Shown: positions 8,751-16,838 of the stretch, piece after piece | Layout: each line of letters starts with the position of its first letter | Numbering within the stretch: the stretch's first letter is position 1 | Source: Pseudomonas sivasensis | GTDB taxonomy: Bacteria; Pseudomonadota; Gammaproteobacteria; Pseudomonadales; Pseudomonadaceae | NCBI RefSeq assembly: GCF_013778505.1 | Contig: NZ_JAAOWU010000004.1 | Span: forward strand, 62,001 to 126,000 | Direction of reading: 5' to 3' | DNA length: 64,000 nt | The notes under the pieces: model-generated | Database searches by the model: none | What the model saw: the letters and a program-made list of their open reading frames with translations, nothing else | What the model was told of the DNA's origin: nothing | Program-made: the position numbers and the translations under genes

Positions 8751-9659
8751 TCAGACCCTGGCGGCAAAGACGGCCTGATGCGCCCGGCACTGCTCGGCCG
8801 TGAGCATGAACACCCCGTGCCCGCCCCGCTGGAACTCCAGCCAAGCAAAGTCCACCTCTGGGTACAACGCCTCAACATGCACCTGGCTGTTGCCCACTTC
8901 TACGATCAGCAAACCCTTCTCGGTCAGATGGTCCGCCGCTTCGGCGAGCATCCGGCGCACCAGGTTCAAACCGTCATCGCCACAGGCCAGTCCCAACTCC
9001 GGCTCATGCTGGTATTCGTCCGGCATGTCGGCGAAGTCTTCAGCGTCCACATACGGCGGGTTTGACACGATCAGGTCGAAACGCTGGCCTGGCAGGCCGT
9101 CGAAACCATCACCCTGCACGGTGTATACGCGCTCGTCTACGCCGTGACGCTCGATGTTCTGGTTGGCCACTTCCAATGCTTCGAAGGACAAGTCACCCAA
9201 CACGACCTCGGCGTCCTGGAACTCGTAGGCGCAGGCGATGCCGATGCAACCTGAGCCGGTGCACAGATCGAGGATGCGCGCCGGTGGTTGGGCCAGCCAC
9301 GGTTCGAAGCGGTTTTCGATCAGTTCGCCGATGGGGGAACGCGGGATCAACACACGCTTGTCGACGATAAACGACATGCCGCAGAACCAGGCCTCACCCA
9401 GCAGGTAGGCGGTCGGCACGCGCTCATGGATACGGCGGTGAAGCAGGCGTTGCACATGGGAGACTTCCTCTTCTTCCAGGTTGCAGTCCAGGTAACTGTC
9501 GGCAATTTCCCACGGCAGGCTCAAGGCGCCGAGCACCAATTGCCGGGCTTCATCCCAGGCGTTGTCGGTGCCATGGCCGAAAAACAGGTCTTCCCCATGG
9601 AAACGGCTGACAGCCCAACGGATATGGTCGCGCAAGGTGCGCAGGCGGGAAGTGATCAC
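8751..9659 (-). CDS. prmB: Ribosomal protein L3 N5-glutamine methyltransferase
   Basis: A 302-residue SAM-dependent methyltransferase of the HemK/PrmB family that methylates a glutamine of ribosomal protein L3. The SAM motif [14 protein letters not shown] is near residue 130 and the catalytic NPPY motif ([20 protein letters not shown]) near residue 195. The longer N-terminal part and the [10 protein letters not shown] string fit PrmB rather than PrmC. The start is GTG at 9659, preceded by AGGAG. In enterobacteria prmB neighbours an smr gene and aroC; all three occur in this stretch, though not contiguously. Confidence 0.95.
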   Translation of the reverse strand: MITSRLRTLRDHIRWAVSRFHGEDLFFGHGTDNAWDEARQLVLGALSLPWEIADSYLDCNLEEEEVSHVQRLLHRRIHERVPTAYLLGEAWFCGMSFIVDKRVLIPRSPIGELIENRFEPWLAQPPARILDLCTGSGCIGIACAYEFQDAEVVLGDLSFEALEVANQNIERHGVDERVYTVQGDGFDGLPGQRFDLIVSNPPYVDAEDFADMPDEYQHEPELGLACGDDGLNLVRRMLAEAADHLTEKGLLIVEVGNSQVHVEALYPEVDFAWLEFQRGGHGVFMLTAEQCRAHQAVFAARV

Positions 9660-9898
9660 GGGGGCAGACTCCTGGAAAAAACGACTGGCGATTCTAACAG
9701 CCTTCGCCTGTACCTACGATGTACGAAAACTTGGCGCCACCCATCGGATTTCATCCAATTTGCCAGCATTGTGTTAAACAAGCCCGCCTCTTGACATGGC
9801 TGCACGCCAGCAACGGCGTAGCTTACGATGGTAGCGATTCACAGAACTGCTCAGCCAGTGGACAATGTCGCAAAAGCCCCCCTCACAGGAGCCCCAGA

Positions 9899-10489
9899 AT
9901 GTCCGTTCCAAAGACGATGTTTCAACTCAGCGGTCGCGGTTACGCAGCAGCCAACCTGAACCATGCGACCCTCGTGATCATCGACGCCCAGAAGGAATAC
10001 CTCAGCGGTCCACTCGCCCTCTCGGGCATGGACGCGGCGGTCGACCATATCAAGCAGCTTGTGACCTCAGCGCGCAACGCTGGCCGTCCGATCGTGCATG
10101 TGCGCCACCTGGGTACCGTCGGTGGCCTGTTCGACCCTCAGGGCGAACGCGGTGAGTTCATTCCCGGCCTTGAGCCTCAAGGCGACGAAACCATTATCGG
10201 CAAGCTTCTGCCCAGCGCCTTTCATGGCACCGGCCTGGAAAAGCACCTGCAAGACCTCGGTTCCCTGGACCTGATCGTCTGCGGTTTCATGAGCCATTCC
10301 AGCGTCAGCACCACCGTGCGCGCGGCCAAGAACCTGGGCTTTCGCTGCACCCTGGTGGAAGACGCCTGCGCCACCCGCAACCTGCCTTACAAAGGCGGCA
10401 TCCTGACTGCCGAGCACGTACAGCAAACCGAAATGGCCATCATGGCCGACAACTTCGCCACCCTTGCGCTGACCAAAGATCTGATCTGA
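9899..10489 (+). CDS. Cysteine hydrolase (isochorismatase-like)
   Basis: A 196-residue protein of the isochorismatase-like cysteine hydrolase superfamily. Motifs are TLVIIDAQKEYLSG (catalytic Asp), a Lys in the IIGKLLPSAF segment, and CGFMSHSSVSTTVRAAKNLG with a cis-peptide-like turn. The usual nucleophile Cys position (CG-x(3)-x-C in canonical members) reads CGFMSHS here, so the nucleophile should be checked. The ATG at 9899 was chosen for its AGGAG ribosome site; the longer frame from 9719 overlaps the prmB promoter. Substrate unknown: nicotinamidase, isochorismatase or another amide are all possible. Confidence 0.8.
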   Translation: MSVPKTMFQLSGRGYAAANLNHATLVIIDAQKEYLSGPLALSGMDAAVDHIKQLVTSARNAGRPIVHVRHLGTVGGLFDPQGERGEFIPGLEPQGDETIIGKLLPSAFHGTGLEKHLQDLGSLDLIVCGFMSHSSVSTTVRAAKNLGFRCTLVEDACATRNLPYKGGILTAEHVQQTEMAIMADNFATLALTKDLI

Positions 10490-10631
10490 TCGCCCTTCTG
10501 ATGAGCGGCGCGGCAATGTTTATTGCCCCGCTCATCCGCTAAGCCTTTTGATTTGGCGCATTTGCCTCGGGTACAGGAACAAGCTGCGTATCTTCCGGTC
10601 GAAGGGCCGATACCCTGGAGGAAAGGTCGGA

Positions 10632-10952
10632 ATGAAGATATCCGATGGTTTTGACGCTCGTCGCTTGCGCCCAAAGGGCCCGAGTAACTGGCGTCTGCGT
10701 CTGGTGGCCGGCATTGCCGCGTTGCTGGCGATTGTAGGTTTGTTGCTTGCGGGCGCTGGTGGCGCCGGCTTGTTTGGTCATTCACCGGCCCTTGGCGAAC
10801 TGAATGCCAGCCCCGGTGGCTCTGCCCTCCTGCTGGGCATCGGCGTGCTGGTGCTGTGGCTGGGCGTGTGGTTGTGGCGTCGTAGCCGTCGGAAAATGCG
10901 CCAGCCGTTATCACTGAATATCGCTGCACACCTGATGAAAAAACACGACTGA
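10632..10952 (+). CDS. Small membrane protein, unknown function
   Basis: A 106-residue protein with two clear membrane helices: LRLVAGIAALLAIVGLLLAG (about residues 20-40) and ALLLGIGVLVLWLGVWLW (about 65-84). A basic segment (RRSRRKMR) and a cytoplasmic tail ending AAHLMKKHD follow. ATG 10632 follows GGAGG; the earlier in-frame start at 10548 lacks a ribosome site. It looks like a conserved Pseudomonas hypothetical. No function can be assigned. Confidence 0.75.
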   Translation: MKISDGFDARRLRPKGPSNWRLRLVAGIAALLAIVGLLLAGAGGAGLFGHSPALGELNASPGGSALLLGIGVLVLWLGVWLWRRSRRKMRQPLSLNIAAHLMKKHD

Positions 10953-11026
10953 TGGCGCTTGGATAGCGTTTCCTGCGCCCGGCCGCCGCGAATTAGGTAA
11001 ACTGCCCGCCCTTCGCGGAGGCCGAC

Positions 11027-11584
11027 ATGCAAGACGACGATTTTTCCCTGTTCAAAAACGAGCTGCGCGGCGTCAAGCCGATCAAGCACGACCGCGCCGA
11101 TACCGGCAAACCCAAGGCTGATCGGGCGCAAATCGCCAAACTGCGCCAGGCCGCGACCGTGCGCACCGATGCCACCACCGTGGATGGCCTGTCGGACCAA
11201 TTCGTGATCGACGTCGGCCCCGAAGACGAGTTGATGTGGGCCCGCGATGGCGTGCAGGAAAGCCAGATGCGCAAGCTCAAGGTCGGCCAGATCCCCTTCG
11301 AAGGTAGCCTCGACCTGCACGGCATGACCGTGGAGAAAGCCCGCGAAACCCTGTGGGCCTTTCTCGCTGAAGCCACCAAATTCGAAATCCGCTGTGTACG
11401 CGTCACCCACGGCAAAGCCGTGCGGCTGGACGGTAAGCGACCGATGATCAAAAGCCACGTCAACACCTGGCTGCGCCAACACGCTCAGGTGCTGGGCTTC
11501 ACCTCCTGCCAGGCCCGCCACGGCGGCGCGGGGGCGGTGTATGTGATGCTCAAGCGTACGATGATGGAAGGCCGTGACGAGTAA
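11027..11584 (+). CDS. Smr-domain endonuclease (SmrB/YfcN-like)
   Basis: A 185-residue protein with a C-terminal Smr domain (about 90-180): LDLHGMTVEKARETL, VRVTHGKAVRLDGK and GGAGAVYVMLKR match the LDxH, THGxG and GGxGxxxV motifs of the fold. A basic linker precedes it. SmrB proteins cleave mRNA between collided ribosomes in enterobacteria. Single-domain Smr proteins have also been called MutS-related nucleases. Nearness to prmB favours the SmrB type by analogy with E. coli, where the two genes are adjacent. A GGAGG ribosome site precedes the ATG. Confidence 0.85.
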   Translation: MQDDDFSLFKNELRGVKPIKHDRADTGKPKADRAQIAKLRQAATVRTDATTVDGLSDQFVIDVGPEDELMWARDGVQESQMRKLKVGQIPFEGSLDLHGMTVEKARETLWAFLAEATKFEIRCVRVTHGKAVRLDGKRPMIKSHVNTWLRQHAQVLGFTSCQARHGGAGAVYVMLKRTMMEGRDE

Positions 11585-11662
11585 CAAGTGACATCGTCAG
11601 GCTTGCAGCGATGTGTCCGCCACCGTAACCTTGCGCTTTGCGAAAATCCCACAGGTAGTTTC

Positions 11663-12208
11663 ATGTCCCTGGAACAGAATTACACCGAGATCCTCGGCCA
11701 ACTCGGCGAGGACGTCTCCCGCGAGGGCCTGCTCGACACGCCAAAACGTGCCGCCAAGGCGATGCAGTACCTCTGCCGCGGTTATGAGCAGACGCTGGAA
11801 GAAGTCACCAACGGTGCCTTGTTCAGCTCCGACAACAGCGAAATGGTGCTGGTCAAGGACATCGAGTTGTACTCGCTGTGCGAACACCACCTGCTGCCGT
11901 TTATCGGCAAGGCCCACGTCGCGTACATCCCGAGTGGCAAAGTGCTGGGCCTGTCCAAGGTCGCGCGGATTGTCGACATGTATGCGCGCCGCCTGCAGAT
12001 CCAGGAAAACCTCAGCCGCCAGATCGCTGATGCCGTGATGCAAGTGACCGGCGCCCTGGGCGTGGCGGTGGTGATCGAAGCTAAGCACATGTGCATGATG
12101 ATGCGCGGTGTGGAGAAACAGAATTCGTCGATGATCACGTCTGTGATGCTGGGTGAGTTCCGCGAAAACGCGGCCACTCGCAGCGAGTTCCTCAGCCTGA
12201 TCAAGTAA
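11663..12208 (+). CDS. folE: GTP cyclohydrolase I (Zn type)
   Basis: This 181-residue enzyme converts GTP to 7,8-dihydroneopterin triphosphate, the first step of folate/pterin synthesis. Zn ligands and active-site residues are visible in [21 protein letters not shown] (Cys and His) and in [20 protein letters not shown]. The start [17 protein letters not shown] at 11663 gives the usual length; the extension from 11588 has no ribosome site. Pseudomonads often carry several folE paralogues, so this may not be the only copy. A terminator follows at 12226-12252. Confidence 0.95.
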   Translation: MSLEQNYTEILGQLGEDVSREGLLDTPKRAAKAMQYLCRGYEQTLEEVTNGALFSSDNSEMVLVKDIELYSLCEHHLLPFIGKAHVAYIPSGKVLGLSKVARIVDMYARRLQIQENLSRQIADAVMQVTGALGVAVVIEAKHMCMMMRGVEKQNSSMITSVMLGEFRENAATRSEFLSLIK

Positions 12209-12225
12209 TAGGCTGCGCAGAAAAA

Positions 12226-12252
12226 GACCGGCGTTCATCGCCGGTTTTTTTT
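12226..12252 (+). terminator. Rho-independent terminator after folE
   Basis: A stem CCGGCG (12228-12233) pairs with CGCCGG (12239-12244) around a 5-base loop and is followed by eight T residues. Confidence 0.9.
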
Positions 12253-12309
12253 CGCCTGCAGAATTAAGGTAAGCTGCGGCCCCTTCTTCATGGGCAAGAG
12301 GTTTCAGCC

Positions 12310-12681
12310 ATGTTCGTCAAAGCACTTCGAGTGGGCCTCGGCCACGTCATCATCGCCGGCGACTTACTTACCCGTCCGCGCAAAAAGCAGCGCCCTGCCG
12401 AACAACAGGCGCAGGTGAACGCAGCGGCCAAGGACCTGACCCTGTATCAATTCCACGCCTGCCCGTTCTGCGTGAAGACCCGCCGTACCCTGCACCGCCT
12501 GAATGTGCCGGTGGCGCTGAAGGATGCGAAGAACAACGAGCAGGACCGCCAGACCCTGCTGGAGCAAGGCGGCAAGATCAAGGTGCCGTGCCTGCGCATC
12601 GAAGAAAACGGCCAGACCACTTGGATGTATGACTCCAAGGTAATCATCGATTACCTCGATAAGCGGTTTGCCGCGATCTGA
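12310..12681 (+). CDS. Glutaredoxin-like protein with N-terminal extension
   Basis: A 123-residue protein. Residues 1-38 form an N-terminal extension with a hydrophobic stretch (VGLGHVIIAGDLL) and then a basic segment. From about residue 45 it is a glutaredoxin fold: LTLYQFHACPFCVKTRRTLH carries the CPFC redox motif, IKVPCLRI the cis-Pro, and MYDSKVIIDYL the glutathione-binding end. It would catalyse glutathione-dependent thiol-disulfide exchange, possibly at the membrane face. AGAGG precedes the ATG. Confidence 0.88.
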   Translation: MFVKALRVGLGHVIIAGDLLTRPRKKQRPAEQQAQVNAAAKDLTLYQFHACPFCVKTRRTLHRLNVPVALKDAKNNEQDRQTLLEQGGKIKVPCLRIEENGQTTWMYDSKVIIDYLDKRFAAI

Positions 12682-12698
12682 CAAACACCGCAAAACTA

Positions 12699-12792
12699 AT
12701 GTGGGAGGGGGCTTGCCCCCGATGAGGGAGTGTCAGTCACTGGATTAGCCGGCTGACACTCCGCTATCGGGGGGGCAAGCCCCCTCCCACAT
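12699..12792. repeat. REPIN-type inverted repeat, copy 2
   Basis: Two facing ATGTGGGAGGGGGCTTGCCCCCGAT-family REP halves with a TGTCAG/CTGACA-containing spacer. The right half has two extra G residues. It ends at the base before the stop codon of the minus-strand AtuA-like gene, between convergent genes. Confidence 0.9.
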
Positions 12793-13113
12793 TCAGTCCA
12801 GTGTTATCAATTCCAGATCCAGCAGCGCCGAGCCCAGGCACTTGCCGTGCGCATCCAGCGCCAGCGAGCGAGTCACCCCGCCACGCAGAATCCCCGGCAG
12901 CACAAAGTTCAACGCCTGCACGTTCGGCAATTCATAGCGTCGAACCGGTGCCGCACCCGACTCCAACAGCCCGGCGAAGTACGCAGCCACACGCTCGGCC
13001 GTGAGCTGCTCACGCAGCAACGGATAATCCTCGGCGCGATAGGCAATGATTGAGACGTTTGAGGTGTCGCCCTTATCCCCGGTGCGGGAATAGGCCAGCG
13101 TGTGCAGTTTCAT
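12793..13113 (-). CDS. AtuA-like small protein (ferredoxin-fold type)
   Basis: A 106-residue protein, MKLHTLAYSRTGDKGDTSNV..., matching the small domain found at the C-terminus of AtuA or as a separate subunit next to DUF1446 proteins. The SRTGDKGDTSNVSIIAY motif is characteristic. It overlaps the upstream DUF1446 gene by 4 bases (ATGA), which implies translational coupling and probably a complex. The biochemical role of this pair is not settled; one relative belongs to acyclic terpene (citronellol/geraniol) utilisation. Confidence 0.85.
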   Translation of the reverse strand: MKLHTLAYSRTGDKGDTSNVSIIAYRAEDYPLLREQLTAERVAAYFAGLLESGAAPVRRYELPNVQALNFVLPGILRGGVTRSLALDAHGKCLGSALLDLELITLD

Positions 13114-14435
13114 GCTTCGATCCTCGGGCTGACCGCGTCTCGGGGCAGCAGCAACGAGGCCACCGCCACCACTTGCCGTACGCTTTTACTGGCACCGCCG
13201 CCGCCGGACGGGCCGTTGGTGTAAAGGGTTTCCACTTCATTACCGACGCGCACCGCGTCCCCTCGGTCTTCACAACGCGCCGCCACGCGCAGACGCACTT
13301 CCCAGGGCTCTACGCTGCTGCGTGGACCGTGGAGCGAGTCCATGCCAATCAGTTCGGCGCGTAGGTCTTGCATCTTCACACCCATCAGTTCCAAACGCTT
13401 GAGTACGACATCCCGCGCCAGTTGCGCCCGTGCGACTGCACCCGGGCCGCCGTAGGACATCTGCCCCTCACCGATCCAGCCGTCGAGATAACCGACGCTG
13501 ACCTTCAGTTGCTCGGGTCGCGCACGGCCATTGGCCCCTTGGGCACGCACGCGATCAACCCCCTCTTCGACGAACCCCACCTGGGAAAAGTCCGCCGTCA
13601 CGTCCGGCGTCAGGTACGCCGCCGGATCATGCACTTCGTAGATCAGTTGTTCGGTACACGTCGCGCGGCTGACCCGCCCGCCGGAGCCCGCAACCTTGGT
13701 GATCACGGCCTCACCGTCGGCATCGATCTCGGCCAACGGGAAACCCAGGCGCGCCAAATCGTCCACATCCTTGAAACCAGGATCGGCAAAATAACCACCG
13801 CTGACCTGCCCTGCACACTCCAGCAAATGCCCGACCAATGTGCCACGGCCCAGGCGCAGCCAATCGTCCGCCGTCCAACCGAACTCAAACATCTGCGGGG
13901 CCAGGAACAACGACGGATCTGCCACGCGCCCGGTAATCACCACGTCCGCCTCGGCGTGCAACGCATCGATAATGCCGTCGACACCCAGGTAGGCATTCGC
14001 GGAAATCAACCGCTCACCCAGTGAGCCAACGGTCTGTCCGTTATCGAGCACGTGATCGGGCTGCAACACTGACAACACGTCGTCACCCACCACAGCTACA
14101 ACGTTGAGGCTCAACCCCAATTCACTGGCAATCCGCCGCACTTCAAGCGCCGCCGACACCGGGTTGGCCGCGCCCATATTGGTGATCACGCGCAAGCGAC
14201 GACGCGCGGTCTGCCTTCCAACAAACGGCAACACGCGGCGCATGCGCTCACTCAGCAACGGATCGTAGCCCCCCTGTGGATCGCTGATACGGGCCTGTTG
14301 CGCCAAGGCGATGGTGCGTTCGGCCAGGCATTCGAACACGAGGTAATCCAGGTCACCGTGTTCGGCCAGTTCCACGGCAGGTTCGATGCGGTCGCCGGAG
14401 TAGCCGGCGCCGGAACCGATACGCAAGGTTTTCAT
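13110..14435 (-). CDS. AtuA-family protein (DUF1446)
   Basis: A 441-residue protein of the acyclic terpene utilisation AtuA family (DUF1446): IGSGAGYSGDRIEPAVELA at the N-terminus, DYLVFECLAERTIALA, and TNMGAANP. It lies one base after the CitMHS transporter and overlaps the small AtuA-like partner, giving a three-gene operon. Co-occurrence with a CitMHS carrier suggests processing of an imported organic (hydroxy/tricarboxylic) acid rather than a terpene, but this is inference. Most of the genuine atu cluster (acyl-CoA genes such as atuC and atuF) is absent here. Confidence 0.85.
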   Translation of the reverse strand: MKTLRIGSGAGYSGDRIEPAVELAEHGDLDYLVFECLAERTIALAQQARISDPQGGYDPLLSERMRRVLPFVGRQTARRRLRVITNMGAANPVSAALEVRRIASELGLSLNVVAVVGDDVLSVLQPDHVLDNGQTVGSLGERLISANAYLGVDGIIDALHAEADVVITGRVADPSLFLAPQMFEFGWTADDWLRLGRGTLVGHLLECAGQVSGGYFADPGFKDVDDLARLGFPLAEIDADGEAVITKVAGSGGRVSRATCTEQLIYEVHDPAAYLTPDVTADFSQVGFVEEGVDRVRAQGANGRARPEQLKVSVGYLDGWIGEGQMSYGGPGAVARAQLARDVVLKRLELMGVKMQDLRAELIGMDSLHGPRSSVEPWEVRLRVAARCEDRGDAVRVGNEVETLYTNGPSGGGGASKSVRQVVAVASLLLPRDAVSPRIEA

Positions 14436-14436
14436 C

Positions 14437-15729
14437 TCAGATCACTCCCAGGAGCAACGCAGTCAGGGTCATCAACACTGACGCGGCAAACAGAAAAGGG
14501 ATGGTAAAGCGCTGGTGATCGGCCAATTCGATCTTACACAGGCCCACCAACAGGAAGGTCGCAGGGGTCAGCGGGCTGACCGGGAAACCGGTGGTGTGCA
14601 CGCCCAGCAACGAGGCTTGGGCCACTTGCAGCGGGTCGACGCCCAAGGCCTTGCCGACTTCGGCGATCACCGGCATCACGCCGAAATAGTAGGAATCGGG
14701 GTCAAACAACATGCTCAGCGGCATCGACAGAAAGCCCACGACTGCCGGGATCAGCTTTCCGTGGCCGGCCGGAATCTGCGCCACCGCCACTTCGGCAATC
14801 GCCTTGAGCATGCCGGTGCCTTGCATGATGCCGGTGAACACCCCGGCGGCGAGCAGGATGCTGGCCATGGTCAGGGCGGTTTTCGCATGGGCGTCGATGC
14901 GAGCGCGCTGGGCGTCGACATTCGGGTAGTTGATGCACAGCGCCACCACGGTGCCGAGCATGAACATCACCACCGGGTCGACCCAACCGGCAATCATCAC
15001 CACCATCACCAGCACAGTGAGGATCAGGTTGACCCAGAACAGGCGCGGCCGACGCAGCTTGATGTCGTCGTCGCTGAGCACCCGTTGCGGCATCGCATCC
15101 ACGCTGGAGCCAGCGCCCAGGCCCAGGCGTTTTTCTTCACGATGGCCGAGCCACCAGGCACAGGCGAAGACAAAGATCAGGCCGACGATCTGCACCGGGA
15201 TCAGCGGTTGGAACAGGTCCGCCACGGGCACATGCAACGCTGCCGAAGAGCGCAGCACCGGGCCGGTCCAGGGCAAAAAGTTGACGCCGGCGGCCATAGC
15301 GCACACACAGGCGAGGATGCGTTTGTCGATCCCCAGCCGCGTGTACAGCGGCAGCATCGCGGGCACCGTGACCAAAAACGTTACCGCGCCGGAACCGTCC
15401 AGATGCACCAGCAAAGCCAGGGTCGCGGTACCGACGACGATGCGTGTTGGACGCGTCCCGACCGTACGCAGGATGCGATCAATGATGGGGTCGAGCATGC
15501 CGGCATCGGTCATGATCCCGAAAAATAGAATCGCAAACACAAACATGCCCACCACCGGGGCGACGTTCTTGATCCCCGTAATGATGAAGGCACTGGTTTG
15601 CAGGCCGAACCCGCCGAGCAGCGCGGCGATGATCGGCAAGGCGATCAGGGCCACCAGTGGTGAGAGGCGTTTGCTCATGACGGCAGCGAGCAGGCACAGG
15701 ATGGTAATGACACCCAGGGTTGCGAGCAT
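14437..15729 (-). CDS. CitMHS-family divalent-metal/tricarboxylate transporter
   Basis: A 430-residue inner-membrane carrier with about 12 helices, starting MLATLGVITILCLLAAVMSKRLSP. It matches the CitMHS (citrate-Mg:H+ / CitM) family: the HLDGSGAVTFLVTVPAMLP and FLPWTGPVLRSSAALHV segments are typical. It is the first gene of an operon with the two AtuA-related genes and diverges from a LysR regulator, which probably controls it. The true substrate could be citrate, tricarballylate or a related acid. Confidence 0.88.
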   Translation of the reverse strand: MLATLGVITILCLLAAVMSKRLSPLVALIALPIIAALLGGFGLQTSAFIITGIKNVAPVVGMFVFAILFFGIMTDAGMLDPIIDRILRTVGTRPTRIVVGTATLALLVHLDGSGAVTFLVTVPAMLPLYTRLGIDKRILACVCAMAAGVNFLPWTGPVLRSSAALHVPVADLFQPLIPVQIVGLIFVFACAWWLGHREEKRLGLGAGSSVDAMPQRVLSDDDIKLRRPRLFWVNLILTVLVMVVMIAGWVDPVVMFMLGTVVALCINYPNVDAQRARIDAHAKTALTMASILLAAGVFTGIMQGTGMLKAIAEVAVAQIPAGHGKLIPAVVGFLSMPLSMLFDPDSYYFGVMPVIAEVGKALGVDPLQVAQASLLGVHTTGFPVSPLTPATFLLVGLCKIELADHQRFTIPFLFAASVLMTLTALLLGVI

Positions 15730-15807
15730 GGGTTACTCCAGAACGGCCTTTTTGGCCGGTTATTGTTTTCCCTGGAGTATTGGAAGCGCGTTACTCTTTG
15801 TAAATTG

Positions 15808-15815
15808 GAATATTC
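15808..15815. promoter_or_regulatory. Palindrome GAATATTC in the LysR/CitMHS divergent gap
   Basis: An AT-rich 8-base palindrome about 40 bases before the LysR start and 78 bases before the transporter start. It lies where a LysR protein would bind, but it lacks a clean T-N11-A form, so the assignment is weak. Confidence 0.3.
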
Positions 15816-15854
15816 ACCACCGTATGTTCGGAAAAACAAAATGAAGCCGCGCCT

Positions 15855-16739
15855 ATGAAAAATAGCATCCAGCATATTCAAGCCTTCCTCGCAGTCGCCC
15901 GTACCGGCAGCTTTACCAAGGCGGCCAATGAGCTGCATCTGTCGCCTTCGGCACTCACGGTTCAAGTTCAGCAATTGGAAGATTGGCTGGGTGTCACCCT
16001 GCTAGACCGCAGCCCGCGCCATGTCAGCATCACCGCTGCCGGCCATGAGGCGCGTGGCCCCATGGAAAAATTGCTGCTGGACCTGGACAACATTGTCACC
16101 GGCTCGCGCGACCTCGCCGCCCTGCGCCGAGGGGTGGTCACCATCGCCGCCCTGCCCTCAGTGTGCGCTGGCACTTTACCGCCGGCCTTGCGCCTGTTTC
16201 GCGAACGCTTCGCCGGCATCGAAGTACGGTTGCATGACCTGGTCGCCCACCGCATTCATGCCCAGGTGCGCGCAGGGGAAGTGGATTTTGGCATCGGCGT
16301 ACGTGCACGACTCAGCCATGGACTGGATTTTCTGCCGGTGCTGAATGATCGGTTGTGTGCGTTTGTACCGCTGGATCATCCCCTCGCCCACCATCGCCAG
16401 TTGACCTTGGAGCAATTGGCAGACCAGCCGATCATCCTCACCGGGCGCGACAGCAGTGTGCGTGAGCACGTGGATGCGCTGTTTGATGAAACACGGCTGA
16501 CGCTGAACGCCGGCATGGAGGCCAACTACATGTCGACGGTGCTGGCGTTGGTGCGCCAGGGGCTGGGAATCAGTGTGCTGCCGGAGTCGGCGGCGGACAG
16601 TCTGGAAGGGTTGAAACGCATCAACATCGATCATCCCGGAGTGAACAGGGAGATCGGGTTGATCAGTCGAAGCGGGATGGGGCTGAGCCCGGCGGCCCAG
16701 CGGTGTTTTGAGCTCCTGAGCCAGACACTGCCCGGCTGA
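15855..16739 (+). CDS. LysR-family transcriptional regulator
   Basis: A 294-residue LysR regulator. The N-terminal winged HTH (about 1-60) reads MKNSIQHIQAFLAVARTGSF, TKAANELHLSPSALTVQVQQLE. The remainder is a periplasmic-binding-protein-like effector domain. It diverges from the CitMHS-DUF1446-AtuA-like operon with a 125-base gap, the usual layout for a LysR controlling its neighbour. The isomerase/squalene synthase fusion lies 99 bases downstream in the same direction, so co-transcription is possible. Confidence 0.92.
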   Translation: MKNSIQHIQAFLAVARTGSFTKAANELHLSPSALTVQVQQLEDWLGVTLLDRSPRHVSITAAGHEARGPMEKLLLDLDNIVTGSRDLAALRRGVVTIAALPSVCAGTLPPALRLFRERFAGIEVRLHDLVAHRIHAQVRAGEVDFGIGVRARLSHGLDFLPVLNDRLCAFVPLDHPLAHHRQLTLEQLADQPIILTGRDSSVREHVDALFDETRLTLNAGMEANYMSTVLALVRQGLGISVLPESAADSLEGLKRINIDHPGVNREIGLISRSGMGLSPAAQRCFELLSQTLPG

Positions 16740-16838
16740 TGCACTATCACGGCTATGCCGTGTATTTTCCCTGCCGGCACTGGCGCGTTTCAGCAAACTG
16801 AATCGGACCCCACCGGCGCACAACACGAGATTTAAGAC

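Noticed and set aside
9791..9796. TTGACA as a -35 element for the cysteine hydrolase
   Set aside because: No reasonable -10 hexamer stands at 16-18 bases downstream.
9719..9898. N-terminal extension of the cysteine hydrolase frame
   Set aside because: The extra 60 residues are Cys/Ser/His-rich and unlike the family; the AGGAG before 9899 marks the start.
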